Shown: positions 1 to 39,993, numbered from the stretch's first letter. The stretch: 64,000 nt of DNA from Mycobacterium colombiense (GCF_001665835.1 NZ_LZSX01000098.1:1-64000), one strand, 5' to 3'. Notes: generated by a model from the letters alone, not told the origin. A program made the numbers and translations.

Positions 1-14
1 GATGTGTATAAGAG
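1..14. other. Probable Tn5/Nextera mosaic-end adapter remnant
   Basis: Bases 1-14 read GATGTGTATAAGAG, identical to bases 2-15 of the 19-base Tn5 mosaic end used in transposase-based sequencing libraries. The following bases (CCCAGACC) return to a PknE-like reading frame. This is most likely untrimmed adapter at a contig end and not genomic sequence, so nothing should be inferred from the apparent ATG at 2-4. Confidence 0.8.
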
Positions 15-526
15 CCCAGACCACGATCGACATCTTCAACGAACCCATCTGCCCGCCGTGTGGCAGCTTCATCAGGTCGAACGCCACCGACATCGACACC
101 GCCGTGAACAACAAGAAGCTTGCCGTGCGCTATCACCTGCTGAACTTCCTCGACGACAAGTCGCACAGCCAGGACTACTCGACGCGCGCGGTGGCGGCCA
201 GCTACTGCGTCGCCGGGCAGAACGACCCCAAGGTTTACGCCGACTTCTATTCCGGCTTGTTCGCCAGCAACTTTCAGCCGCAAGAGGGCGCCGCAGAAGA
301 CCGCACCGATGGCGAGCTCGCGCAATTGGCCAAGACGGTGGGCGCCGACGCCGCCGTCGTCACCTGTATCAAGTCCGGCGACGACATCGGCACGGCCAAG
401 TCGAAAGCGGCGAACGGCTACTCGAGCCTGTCGGCGGACAACGCCAATTCCACACCCTTCGTGTGGGACGGCGCCACCGCGGTGAACTACCAGAATCCGG
501 CCTGGCTGACGAAAGTCACCGGATAG
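2..526 (+). CDS. pknE: PknE-type serine/threonine kinase, C-terminal thioredoxin-like domain only (5' truncated)
   Basis: This is the C-terminal end of a transmembrane Ser/Thr protein kinase; the kinase domain and membrane segment lie before the window. The visible ~170 residues form a DsbA/DsbG-like thioredoxin fold with a CPPC redox motif (IFNEPICPPCG) near the start and a TPFVWDG segment (cis-proline type loop) near the end. From memory this closely matches the extracellular sensor domain of M. tuberculosis PknE. That domain is thought to sense redox state outside the membrane and to regulate the cytoplasmic kinase. The ATG at 2 belongs to probable adapter sequence and is not a start. A free-standing DsbA-like protein is possible, but a second PknE-like kinase follows 94 bases downstream, which fits a tandem kinase pair. 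Confidence 0.85.
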   Translation: MCIRAQTTIDIFNEPICPPCGSFIRSNATDIDTAVNNKKLAVRYHLLNFLDDKSHSQDYSTRAVAASYCVAGQNDPKVYADFYSGLFASNFQPQEGAAEDRTDGELAQLAKTVGADAAVVTCIKSGDDIGTAKSKAANGYSSLSADNANSTPFVWDGATAVNYQNPAWLTKVTG

Positions 527-620
527 CAAGCGGCCAACCGGGGCCGCCGGCCGGCCGAGCCGCGATCACCGTACCCGGGGATGTTGTACTTTTCCTGCGG
601 CGAGTTGATTGGAGTCGGCG

Positions 621-2129
621 ATGAGCGACGCGCAGGGGTCGCGGTCGGGGACGATGTTCGGCCCGTACCGCCTGGGGAGGCTGCTCGGCCGCGGCGGGAT
701 GGGCGAGGTCTACGAGGCCGAGCACACCGTCAAGCAGTGGACCGTCGCGCTGAAGCTGATGTCGCACACGTTCAGCCAGGATCCGGTGTTCCGCAAGCGA
801 ATGGAGCGCGAAGCCCGCATCACCGGCCGGCTGCTGGAGCCGCATGTGGTGCCGATCCACGACTACGGCGAAATCGACGGCCAGCTGTTTTTGGAGATGC
901 GCCTTATCGAGGGTGTCGACCTGGACAGTCTGCTCGAACGTGAGGGGCCGCTGCCCGCGCCGCGCGCGGTGGCCATCATCCACCAGGTCGCGTCGGCCCT
1001 GGACGCGGCCCACGCCGCCGGGGTGACGCATCGTGACGTCAAACCGCAGAACATCCTGATCACCGGCGACGACTTCGCCTATCTGGTCGACTTCGGTATC
1101 GCCAGCGCCAAGACCGACGAGAAACTGACCCAACTGGGCACCGCGGTGGGCACCTTGAAATACATGGCGCCCGAACGCTTCTCGAGTGACGAGGTGACTT
1201 CCCGGGCCGACGTGTACGCGCTGGCGTGCGTGCTCTACGAATGCCTGACCGGGGCGCCGCCGTATGGCGCCGACAGCACGGGCGTGCTGGTCACCGCGCA
1301 CATGATGCACCCCATCCCCAAACCCAGCGCGCACGGCGCCGACGTGAGCCCGGCATTCGACGCGGTGATCGCGGCCGGAATGGCCAAGGACCCGAGCGAG
1401 CGCTACCCCACCGCCGGCGCCCTGGCCGACGCCGCGCACAAGGCACTGACCAGCCCCGAACGCGAACGCGCCGCGACGATCCTGGAGCGCAGCAACACCG
1501 CGGGCGCCGAGGTCCCGATCAGCCCACCCGCGCCGCCGCGGCCCCGGCGCACCCGCTGGCCGGTGGTGGCCGCCGCGGCCGTCGTCGCCGTCGCGATCTG
1601 CTCCGTCGGCGTCTGGCTGGTGCTCAAACCGACCAGCCAGCCGCAGCACCGGCCGAGTTCGGGCAAGACCGCGCCGCCGTCCACCGCCGCGCCCAGCGGC
1701 GACCAGGCGCGACTGATCAGCCTGCTCCCACCGGGCTACCTGCCCGGCACCTGCACGCCGGCCACCCCCGAGTCGGGCAGCATCTGGGTGCCCGCGGTGG
1801 CGATGGTGACCTGCGGACAGAACACCCAGCCCGGCGGCCCGGCCCGGGCCACCTATGGGCTGTTCCCTACGCCTGACCGGCTGAAGAAGGCGTTCAACGA
1901 CGACGTCGGCAACGTCAGCCTGGTGAACTGCCCCGGCGAGGGACGCTCACCCGTCAGCTGGCACTACGACGAGACCCCCGACGACATGGCCGGGCTGATC
2001 GCGTGCGGCACCTACAACAACCACCCGAACGTGATCTGGTCGAACGACGCGAGGCTCATGCTCAGCGACGTCACCGGCGACCCGGCCACCGCCGAAGACC
2101 TGCACACGTGGTGGGACGCGTACGGCTGA
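621..2129 (+). CDS. Transmembrane Ser/Thr protein kinase, PknE-like but without the DsbG domain
   Basis: A 502-residue receptor-type kinase. The kinase domain occupies about residues 14-275: glycine loop GRGGMGEVY, ATP-binding Lys45 in VALKLM, catalytic HRDVKPQN, metal-binding DFGIAS, then APERF and ADVYALACVLYE. A proline-rich linker and one membrane helix (RWPVVAAAAVVAVAICSVG, about residue 310) follow. The ~160-residue extracellular part has four cysteines and no CxxC thioredoxin motif. The kinase half resembles M. tuberculosis PknE much more than PknF, so it looks like a tandem paralogue with a different sensor domain. The ATG at 621 has GGAG six bases upstream; a TTG at 609 is in frame but less likely. 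It ends convergently, 10 bases from the MFS gene. Confidence 0.93.
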   Translation: MSDAQGSRSGTMFGPYRLGRLLGRGGMGEVYEAEHTVKQWTVALKLMSHTFSQDPVFRKRMEREARITGRLLEPHVVPIHDYGEIDGQLFLEMRLIEGVDLDSLLEREGPLPAPRAVAIIHQVASALDAAHAAGVTHRDVKPQNILITGDDFAYLVDFGIASAKTDEKLTQLGTAVGTLKYMAPERFSSDEVTSRADVYALACVLYECLTGAPPYGADSTGVLVTAHMMHPIPKPSAHGADVSPAFDAVIAAGMAKDPSERYPTAGALADAAHKALTSPERERAATILERSNTAGAEVPISPPAPPRPRRTRWPVVAAAAVVAVAICSVGVWLVLKPTSQPQHRPSSGKTAPPSTAAPSGDQARLISLLPPGYLPGTCTPATPESGSIWVPAVAMVTCGQNTQPGGPARATYGLFPTPDRLKKAFNDDVGNVSLVNCPGEGRSPVSWHYDETPDDMAGLIACGTYNNHPNVIWSNDARLMLSDVTGDPATAEDLHTWWDAYG

Positions 2130-2139
2130 CCCGCCCGGC

Positions 2140-3624
2140 CTAGTCCGTGACCGGCTCCGAATCCTCTTGACGCTCAGCGTCTTCCACGGTCAACGGCAAC
2201 GCCAGCTCCTCGAGCGGGCGCTGCTCGGCGGCGATGCCGAGCCACAGCTCGACCAGGCCGGCCGCGGCCATCACGACCGCCCCGATCAGGAACGACCAGA
2301 CGACCTCGCTGCGCATGCCCGAGTTGATCAGCTGACCGAACAGCAGCGGGCCGGTGATGCCGCCGATCGCCGTGCCCATCGCGTAGAAGAACGCGATCGC
2401 GAGCGCCCTGGTCTCCATCGGGAAGATCTCGCTGACCGTCAGGTACGCCGCGCTGGCGCCCGCCGACGCCAGGAAGAACGCGACGATCAACACGCAGATG
2501 AAGGCCCAGACGCCGCCGGCCTGGGTGAGAAACACGATCGCCAGCGCCACCACCGCGACACCGGAACCGATGTAGGTCAGCGTGATCATCGGCTTGCGGC
2601 CGACGGTGTCGAACAAGTGCCCGAGCACCAGCGGGCCGGCGAAATTGCTCAGGGCCCACAGCACGAAGAACACCGGCACCATGTCCGACGGCACAGCGTA
2701 GAACTGGCTGAGCAGCGTGCCGAGGTTGAACGTGACGCCGTTGTAGAGGAACGCCTGCCCGATGAACAGCGCCAGTCCGAGGATCGCGCGCCGCGGATAG
2801 AGCTTGAACGCCACGGCGGCGATCTCCCGGAACGAGATCGCCGTGCGCTGGCGGATCCGCAGCGCCTTGCCCTGCGGTTCGGGCAGCGGTTGGCCGGTCT
2901 CCTGCTCGACCGCCTCTTCGATCTCGCCGACGATCTGCTCGGCCTCCTCGTCGCGGCCGTGAATGAACAGCCAGCGCGGGCTCTCCGGAACGTTGCGCCG
3001 CACCAGCAGCACGAAAATGCCGAGGATGGCGCCGATGCCGAAGGCCAGACGCCAGCCGACGTTGGGCGGGAAGTTCGACGTGTTCAGCAGCACCAGCGCG
3101 CCGCCCGCACCGGCGGCCGAACCCAGCCAATAAGTTCCGTTGATCACCAGGTCGACCCGGCCGCGGACCCGCGCCGGGATCAACTCGTCGATGGCCGAAT
3201 TGATGGCGGCGTATTCGCCGCCGATGCCGGAGCCGGTGAAGAAACGGGTCAGGAAGAAATACCACGGGGCGAACGCGAACGCGGTGGCGACGGTGGCCAC
3301 CAGATAGATCGCCAAGGTGAGGATGAACAGGTTGCGCCGGCCGAAGCGGTCCGTCAGGTGGCCGAAGAACAGTGCCCCCGAACACGCCCCCGCGATGTAG
3401 ATCGCGGCCGCCATGCCGATCTGCGCGGCGTCCAGCGAGATCCCACTGTTGTGCTCCATGAGCCGGGCCGACACGTTGCCCACCATGGTGACCTCGAGCC
3501 CGTCGAGCACCCACACCCCGCCCAGGCCGACGACGACGCGCCAATGAAACCGCGACCACGGCAGCCGATCCAGCCGCGCCGGCACATGCGTCGAGATGGT
3601 CTTGGTTTGCGCGCTCGCACTCAT
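2140..3624 (-). CDS. MFS transporter, sugar-porter-like (about 12 membrane helices)
   Basis: A 494-residue major facilitator transporter of the inner membrane. It has the repeated loop signature in each half (GHLTDRFGRRN in the first, GHLFDTVGRKP in the second) and the sugar-porter motif PESPRWL after helix 6. Hydrophobic helices run through the length, and a charged central loop (EEAEQIVGEIEEAVEQE) separates the halves. The start at 3624 is chosen because GGAACGGAG lies just upstream; an in-frame start at 3660 is less likely. It lies 91 bases downstream of the ngg-type ligase on the same strand, so it may be the third gene of the osmolyte operon and may move that compound or a precursor. The substrate cannot be read from sequence. 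Confidence 0.9.
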   Translation of the reverse strand: MSASAQTKTISTHVPARLDRLPWSRFHWRVVVGLGGVWVLDGLEVTMVGNVSARLMEHNSGISLDAAQIGMAAAIYIAGACSGALFFGHLTDRFGRRNLFILTLAIYLVATVATAFAFAPWYFFLTRFFTGSGIGGEYAAINSAIDELIPARVRGRVDLVINGTYWLGSAAGAGGALVLLNTSNFPPNVGWRLAFGIGAILGIFVLLVRRNVPESPRWLFIHGRDEEAEQIVGEIEEAVEQETGQPLPEPQGKALRIRQRTAISFREIAAVAFKLYPRRAILGLALFIGQAFLYNGVTFNLGTLLSQFYAVPSDMVPVFFVLWALSNFAGPLVLGHLFDTVGRKPMITLTYIGSGVAVVALAIVFLTQAGGVWAFICVLIVAFFLASAGASAAYLTVSEIFPMETRALAIAFFYAMGTAIGGITGPLLFGQLINSGMRSEVVWSFLIGAVVMAAAGLVELWLGIAAEQRPLEELALPLTVEDAERQEDSEPVTD

Positions 3625-3715
3625 GCGGTCTCCGTTCCGGTTTGACAGAGATTTACCCAATCCGACCCGTCGCTAGCGTCGCGCGGGGTATCGAACGGGT
3701 GCCGCACCCGCCGCG

Positions 3716-5500
3716 TCAACCTCGATCCGACCGGGACTCCTCGGGAGTCCAGGCCTGCGGCTGGCCGGGGTGGCCGGGAAAGAGAAAGTCGATGAAGGCC
3801 GCGGCCGTGGGCTGGGGCTCGTGGTTGGCCAGCCCCGGGCGCTCGTTGGCTTCGATGAAGGCGTATTCGGCGCCGCTGACATCGGGCACCAGCAGGTCGA
3901 TGCCGGTCACCGGGATGCCGATCGCTTCGGCCGCCGTCACGGCGACGCGGAACAGTTCGCTGTTCACGTGCGCGGTGACGTCATGGATGGTGCCGCCCTG
4001 ATGCAGGTTGGCGGTGCGCCGAACCCGCAGCCGGGTCCCCTGCGGCAGCACGTCGTCCAGCTGCCAGCCGGCCTCGGCGATCGTCGACTCCGTGAGGTCG
4101 TCGAGCGGGATGCGGGATTCACCGCCGGTGGCCGCCGAGCGGCGCCGGCTCTCGGCCGCGATCAGGTCCCGCACGCTGTGCTCCCCCGTGCCGATGATCT
4201 CCGGGGGCATCCGCAGCGCGGCGGCGACGACGCGGCCGTCGATCACCACCAGCCGAAGGTCGTCGCCGGTCACCCGCTGCTCGATCAGCACGTCGGAGTG
4301 TTGCTGGCGGGCCCGCGCCAGCGCGGAGCTGAGGTCGTCGGGCCCGTTGTCCGGGACGACCCCGACCGTGATGCCCTTGCCCTGCTCGCCACGCGTCGGT
4401 TTGACGACGACCTCGCCGACCTCTTTGAGGAAGGCGAAGTCGCTCTCGTCGAACGTGGCCAGCCGCGCGCGTGGCACGGTGATGCCCGCCTCGGAGACCA
4501 GGCGCCGCGTCAGCCGCTTGTCGTCGCAGCGGCACATGGCCACCGCCGAGGTGTACTCGGACAGCGATTCCCGGGTGATGACGCTGCGGCCGCCGTGGGT
4601 CAGACGCATCTCGCCGGTCTCGGCGTCGAGCACCTCGACCCAGATACCGCGGCGCAGCGCTTCGTCGGCGATGATCCGGGCGTACGGATTGAGGTCGTCG
4701 ACCGTCTCGGGCGGCGGACTGAACAGCGGCTCGTTGATCGCGTTCTTGCGCTTGATCGCCAGCACCGGGACGCGACGGAAACCCAGCTTCTCGTAGAGCC
4801 CGATGGCGGCGGCGTTGTCGTGCGCCACCGACAGGTCCATGTAGGCCCGGCCCGCGCTGCGGAAGTGCTCGGCCAGCGCCTTGGTCAGGGCGCCGCCGAC
4901 GCCCGGCAGCCCGGCGGCCGGATCGACCGCCAGCGTCCACAGGCTCGACCCCTCTTCCGGGTCGTTGAACAGCAACTCGTGGTCGACGCCGGTGACGGTG
5001 CCGACCACGGCCCCGTCCTCGTCGCGCACCGCCAGCAGGTACTTCACCGCCGGCACGTGCTGATGGTTGTCCCAGATCACGTCCACACCGGCCGGGACCA
5101 TGCCACAGCGCACGTAGACGCGGTTCATGGCGTCGGCATCGATCGGGTCGTTGAGCGTGCGCACCGTCACGCCCAGCGGCGTCGGCGCCAGGTTCTCCGT
5201 CTTGGGGGTGAAGCGCAGCCGGTAGGTGTGGCTGGGATCGATGAACAGCTCGGTGGGCGCCTCGGCGACCACCACGTGCGACTCGCGGGCGTAGATGCAG
5301 ATGTCGCGACGCCCGGGTCCCTCGCGGCGCAGCGCCTCGACCAGTTCCTGGGAATTGGCGAAGGTCTGCCCGAAAATCAGCCGGCCCCAACCTAGTTCGA
5401 GCTCGACATCCTTGGCCATCGCGTCGACCAGCTCTTGCGGCGAGGCGTCATGCAGACCGAGCGTGATCGCCTCGGTGTGGTCGCCGGACGGATCGACCAT
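3716..5500 (-). CDS. ngg: N-acetylglutaminylglutamine synthetase-type GNAT/ATP-grasp protein
   Basis: A 594-residue two-domain enzyme. Residues ~1-260 form a GNAT N-acetyltransferase region (VDPAAGLPGVGGALTKAL, then the NAAAIGLYEKLGFRR acceptor motif). Residues ~290-594 form an ATP-grasp ligase (VVVKPTRGEQGKGITVGV for nucleotide binding, LIEQRVTGDDLRLVVIDG, and the metal-binding FIEANERPGLANHE). This architecture, paired with an adjacent AsnB-like gene, is that of the NAGGN osmoprotectant pathway: acetylation of glutamine and ligation of a second glutamine. The ATG at 5500 follows the asnO stop by two bases. A GTG at 5506 overlapping that stop as GTGA is an alternative start. Either way translation is probably coupled. 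A cyanophycin-synthetase-like activity is a less likely alternative. Confidence 0.85.
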   Translation of the reverse strand: MVDPSGDHTEAITLGLHDASPQELVDAMAKDVELELGWGRLIFGQTFANSQELVEALRREGPGRRDICIYARESHVVVAEAPTELFIDPSHTYRLRFTPKTENLAPTPLGVTVRTLNDPIDADAMNRVYVRCGMVPAGVDVIWDNHQHVPAVKYLLAVRDEDGAVVGTVTGVDHELLFNDPEEGSSLWTLAVDPAAGLPGVGGALTKALAEHFRSAGRAYMDLSVAHDNAAAIGLYEKLGFRRVPVLAIKRKNAINEPLFSPPPETVDDLNPYARIIADEALRRGIWVEVLDAETGEMRLTHGGRSVITRESLSEYTSAVAMCRCDDKRLTRRLVSEAGITVPRARLATFDESDFAFLKEVGEVVVKPTRGEQGKGITVGVVPDNGPDDLSSALARARQQHSDVLIEQRVTGDDLRLVVIDGRVVAAALRMPPEIIGTGEHSVRDLIAAESRRRSAATGGESRIPLDDLTESTIAEAGWQLDDVLPQGTRLRVRRTANLHQGGTIHDVTAHVNSELFRVAVTAAEAIGIPVTGIDLLVPDVSGAEYAFIEANERPGLANHEPQPTAAAFIDFLFPGHPGQPQAWTPEESRSDRG

Positions 5501-5502
5501 GG

Positions 5503-7308
5503 TCACGCAACCGGGCCCGTTACACCATGACGCTGCAACCAGAGCTCGAGCAGCGCGATCTGCCAGAGCTCGTTGCCCCGCAGCGGGGTCAGTTTGCCGT
5601 TTGGGTTGGCCAGCAGCGCGTCGACCGCGTCGGTGTTGAACAGGCCGCGCTCCTTGGCCGTGGGCGCGTAAAGAGCGTCGCGGACCATGTCGAGGTACGG
5701 GCCCTCGAGGTGGGTCAGCGCCGGGACCGGGAAGTAGCCCTTGGGGCGGTCGATGACCTCCGACGGAATCACCCGTCGCGCAGCCTGTTTCAGGACGCCC
5801 TTGCCTTCGTGCGCGATCTTCAGTTCCGGCGGGCAGGTCGCGGCCAGCTCGACCAGCTCGTGGTCGAGGAACGGCACCCGGCCCTCCAGCCCCCACGCCA
5901 TCGTCATGTTGTCGACCCGCTTCACCGGGTCGTCGATCAGCATCACGGTCGTGTCGAGGCGCAGCGCGCGGTCGATGCCGGTTTCGGCGCCGGCCTGCGC
6001 GAAATGCTCGGTGACGAATCGCAGGCTGGGATCGCCGGGCGCGACGATGCCCGATCCGACCAGCGCGTCGACCCCGGCGTCGTCGCGGTCGAAGAACGCG
6101 CCGCGGTACTGGGCGACGGCACCGTCCAGGGTGGCCGCGGCGGCCTCGCCCATCGGCGGGTACCAGTGGTAGCCGGCGAACACCTCGTCGGCGCCCTGCC
6201 CGGACTGCACGACCTTCACGTGCCGCGACACTTCCTGGCTCAGCAGGTAGAAGGCGACGCAGTCGTGGCTGACCATCGGCTCGCTCATCGCGCCGATGGC
6301 ACCGTCCAGCGCGGGCAGCATCCGGTCGGTCTCGATGCGGATCTGGTGATGGTTGGAGTCGAAGCGCTTGGCCACGATGTCGGAGTACTGGAACTCGTCG
6401 CCCTTGACGCCGCCCGCCGACTCGAAGCCGATGGAGAACGTCGACAGGCCGTGCTGGCCGGCCTCGGCGAGCAGGCCCACGATCAGGCTGGAGTCCACGC
6501 CCCCGGACAGCAGGCAACCGACCGGCACGTCGGCGACCAGGCGGCGCTTGACCGCCAGCCGCAGCGTGGACAGCACGGCGTCCTCCCAGTCGCGCTCCGA
6601 CCAGTCGGCGCGGTCGGAGTGGCGGGTGAAGTCGGGCGCCCAGTAGGTGGTGACGGTGCGCCGGCCGTCGGGCTCGATGGCCACCAGCGACGCGGGCGGC
6701 ACCTTGCGGACCCCACGCAGGATGGTGTTGGGCGCGGGCACCACCGAGTGGAAGCTCATGTAGTGGTGCAGGGCGACAGGGTCGATCCGGGTGTCCACAC
6801 CGCCGCCGGCCAGCAGGGCCGGCAACGTGGACGCGAACCGCACCCGGTGGTTGTCCTCGGTCAGGTACAGCGGCTTGATGCCGAGCCGGTCCCGGCCGAG
6901 CAGCACCCGCCCGCTGTCGCGTTCGACGATGGCGAAGGCGAACATGCCGAACAGATGGCTGACGAAGTCGTCGCCCCACCGGTGGTAGGCCTTGATCAGA
7001 ACCTCGGTGTCGCTGTGCGAGAAGAAGCGGTAGCCGTACCCGCTGAGCTCCTGCCGCAACTCCTTGTAGTTGTAGATGCAGCCGTTCCACGCCAGCGACA
7101 GGCCCAGCTCCGAGTCGACCATCGGCTGGGCGCCGGCTTCGGTCAGGTCAATGATTTTGAGGCGACGATGGCCAAGCGCGACGCGGCCCTGCGACCAGGC
7201 GCCGCCGGTATCCGGACCCCGGGGTGTCAGCACCGCGGCCATCGCCGAGACCGCCGCTACATCGGGCGGCTGCCCGTCGAGCCGTACCTCCCCGGTGACT
7301 CCGCACAC
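5503..7308 (-). CDS. asnO: N-acetylglutaminylglutamine amidotransferase (AsnB-type)
   Basis: A 601-residue glutamine-dependent amidotransferase of the asparagine synthase family. The GTG at 7308 is chosen because it places Cys2 (VCGVTGE) at the mature N-terminus as the class II glutaminase nucleophile; the open frame extends further upstream without support. The glutaminase part (RGPDTGG, LGHRRLKIIDL, WNGCIYNYKELR) covers ~1-210. The synthetase part contains the PP-loop LLSGGVDSSLIVGL at ~260 and GQGADEVFAGYHWY later. In NAGGN loci this enzyme amidates N-acetylglutaminylglutamine to the neutral osmolyte; beside the GNAT/ATP-grasp gene that role is preferred over asparagine synthesis. A CRP-like site lies 115 bases upstream at 7423-7438. 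Confidence 0.85.
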   Translation of the reverse strand: MCGVTGEVRLDGQPPDVAAVSAMAAVLTPRGPDTGGAWSQGRVALGHRRLKIIDLTEAGAQPMVDSELGLSLAWNGCIYNYKELRQELSGYGYRFFSHSDTEVLIKAYHRWGDDFVSHLFGMFAFAIVERDSGRVLLGRDRLGIKPLYLTEDNHRVRFASTLPALLAGGGVDTRIDPVALHHYMSFHSVVPAPNTILRGVRKVPPASLVAIEPDGRRTVTTYWAPDFTRHSDRADWSERDWEDAVLSTLRLAVKRRLVADVPVGCLLSGGVDSSLIVGLLAEAGQHGLSTFSIGFESAGGVKGDEFQYSDIVAKRFDSNHHQIRIETDRMLPALDGAIGAMSEPMVSHDCVAFYLLSQEVSRHVKVVQSGQGADEVFAGYHWYPPMGEAAAATLDGAVAQYRGAFFDRDDAGVDALVGSGIVAPGDPSLRFVTEHFAQAGAETGIDRALRLDTTVMLIDDPVKRVDNMTMAWGLEGRVPFLDHELVELAATCPPELKIAHEGKGVLKQAARRVIPSEVIDRPKGYFPVPALTHLEGPYLDMVRDALYAPTAKERGLFNTDAVDALLANPNGKLTPLRGNELWQIALLELWLQRHGVTGPVA

Positions 7309-7422
7309 GCCTTCGACCCTACCGTTGTCCGATTCGAAGCGCGCATGAGATCCGCCAAAAGCGCTGCAACGGGCCACGTACGGCCGCGATCAACACAGTG
7401 TGATCACCGCGATCGACGGACG

Positions 7423-7438
7423 TGTGAACTGGATCGCA
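7423..7438. promoter_or_regulatory. CRP-like site upstream of the asnO operon
   Basis: TGTGAACTGGATCGCA fits the mycobacterial CRP pattern TGTGA-N6-TCACA with one mismatch. It lies in the 156-base gap between the NRPS stop and the asnO start, about 115 bases upstream of asnO on the minus strand. A partly overlapping GTGATCAC palindrome occurs at about 7399-7406. Confidence 0.4.
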
Positions 7439-7464
7439 CCGTCGCCACGAACTGGCCGAGACGC

Positions 7465-38781
<31,317 letters not shown>

Positions 38782-38833
38782 TACACGCCCCCCACTAAAA
38801 GTTGACCCCGAAACCCTTCATACCGACAGCGGT

Positions 38834-39061
38834 CTATTGATCACAAACCGGCGCGGTCAGCGTGTCGCGCAAACTTTTCGCCCGTATATCGGGCCAGGTT
38901 TCTTCGATGTAGTGCAGGCAGGTGGCGCGGTCAGCTTCCCCGAAAACTACTCTCCAACCGGCGGGAACAACAGTGAATGTTGGCCAAAGACTGTGTTGTT
39001 CTTCGTTATTGACCAAGACGAAAAAACTGCCATTGTCGTCATCGAACGGATTGAGCGGCAA
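38834..39061 (-). CDS. MbtH-like NRPS chaperone
   Basis: A 75-residue protein with the MbtH family pattern: NPFDDDNG at the N-terminus, VLVNNEEQHSLWP, VPAGWRVVFGEA and a C-terminal W-x-DIRAKSL. MbtH proteins bind adenylation domains and are needed for their folding or activity. The TTG at 39061 is chosen because it starts the protein two residues before NPFDD, as is usual for the family, and has a strong AAAGGGGG eight bases upstream. The longer ATG-started frame (39112) adds 17 residues with no family similarity. It precedes the giant NRPS by 52 bases on the same strand, so it is the first gene of that transcript. Confidence 0.92.
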   Translation of the reverse strand: MPLNPFDDDNGSFFVLVNNEEQHSLWPTFTVVPAGWRVVFGEADRATCLHYIEETWPDIRAKSLRDTLTAPVCDQ

Positions 39062-39825
39062 CGGATGGACCCCCTTTACACCGAGACGAAAAACTACAAA
39101 TTCACGCTGCACGCAACGCGAGCGTCCTTGCAGCGCTTGAGGATTGAGCCGTCAGGCTTGGCCAGAATGTCGACCTGCCCACACGCCGGATATCAGCGCC
39201 GGTGAGCTCGGTCGCGAGGGGCGGCGCCGCAACACGATCGTCGCGGTACCCATCCCGGCCCCGCGCCGACAGCCGCTGCTTACCGAGCGGCGCAACCAGT
39301 GCGCGCTGGCACTACGACTACGACCGTCGACGTCGCGATCCACGGTCGGCGGATACCCAACAGTCACTTCCCGAAACATCTGAATTCCGTTCTTACATAA
39401 CCCGATCCGCAACGAATTTTACGCGCGCACACTTGCGTCGCCGTGCAGCAAACGACCGTGTCGCACCGGTGTTGCATTTATCACTGCACGGTGCACGCGT
39501 CCGGGCGCCAGCGCGACCGCCCGGCTCGTCGGCGTCGGCCGTTTGCCGAAGTCGACGCGCAAAACGGCGCCCGGATGATCACCCAATCTTTGCTTCTGAC
39601 TTCCGGTTTCGCCCGGTGCAGACGGCTGTCGCCTGCGGCGTTACCGAGCGCAGTCCCGTAAATACGTCACTAAAAGGCTCCTAGCAGGGCATTCACGGAT
39701 ATTCTCGTACCAGCCTAGCGTCGATCGCCCAGATGTCGAATCTCACACTCACACCATGTGAAAACGTATGGACGCTTGCTATGTGAAGGCGGACATCATC
39801 GCTGCGATCCGCGCCAGACCCTTTT

Positions 39826-39847
39826 CGCCCGTAGCTCCCTACGGGCG
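39826..39847. promoter_or_regulatory. Perfect 9-bp hairpin in the NRPS/Sap intergenic region
   Basis: CGCCCGTAG and CTACGGGCG are exact inverted repeats separated by four bases. On the plus strand the hairpin is preceded by TTTT and no T-run follows it on either strand, so it does not look like a normal terminator. An operator or an RNA leader structure is possible. Confidence 0.35.
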
Positions 39848-39977
39848 GCCTGTCACGACGACGCTTCAGTCCGACGGCCTCGGCCAGTTGGGCTGTGTAG
39901 AACGCGCCCGACGGCCGCCGGCTACGTTTGCCGGTTAGCTTCTGCCGGCACCCGGGCAGGCCGTCACGCAGGCCCGT

Positions 39978-39993
39978 TGTGATTGATCTCACG
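39978..39993. promoter_or_regulatory. CRP-like binding site upstream of the Sap-like gene and NRPS
   Basis: TGTGATTGATCTCACG matches the mycobacterial CRP consensus TGTGA-N6-TCACA in 9 of 10 conserved positions. It lies 285 bases upstream of the GAP-family gene and about 920 bases upstream of mbtH. That position allows cAMP control of one or both divergent units, although the distance to mbtH is long. Confidence 0.5.

Noticed and set aside
39152..39412. Minus-strand frame whose start (MFREVTV) recalls IS21-type transposase N-termini
   Set aside because: Only about seven residues agree, the rest does not resemble a transposase, and no inverted repeats or target duplication were seen nearby.
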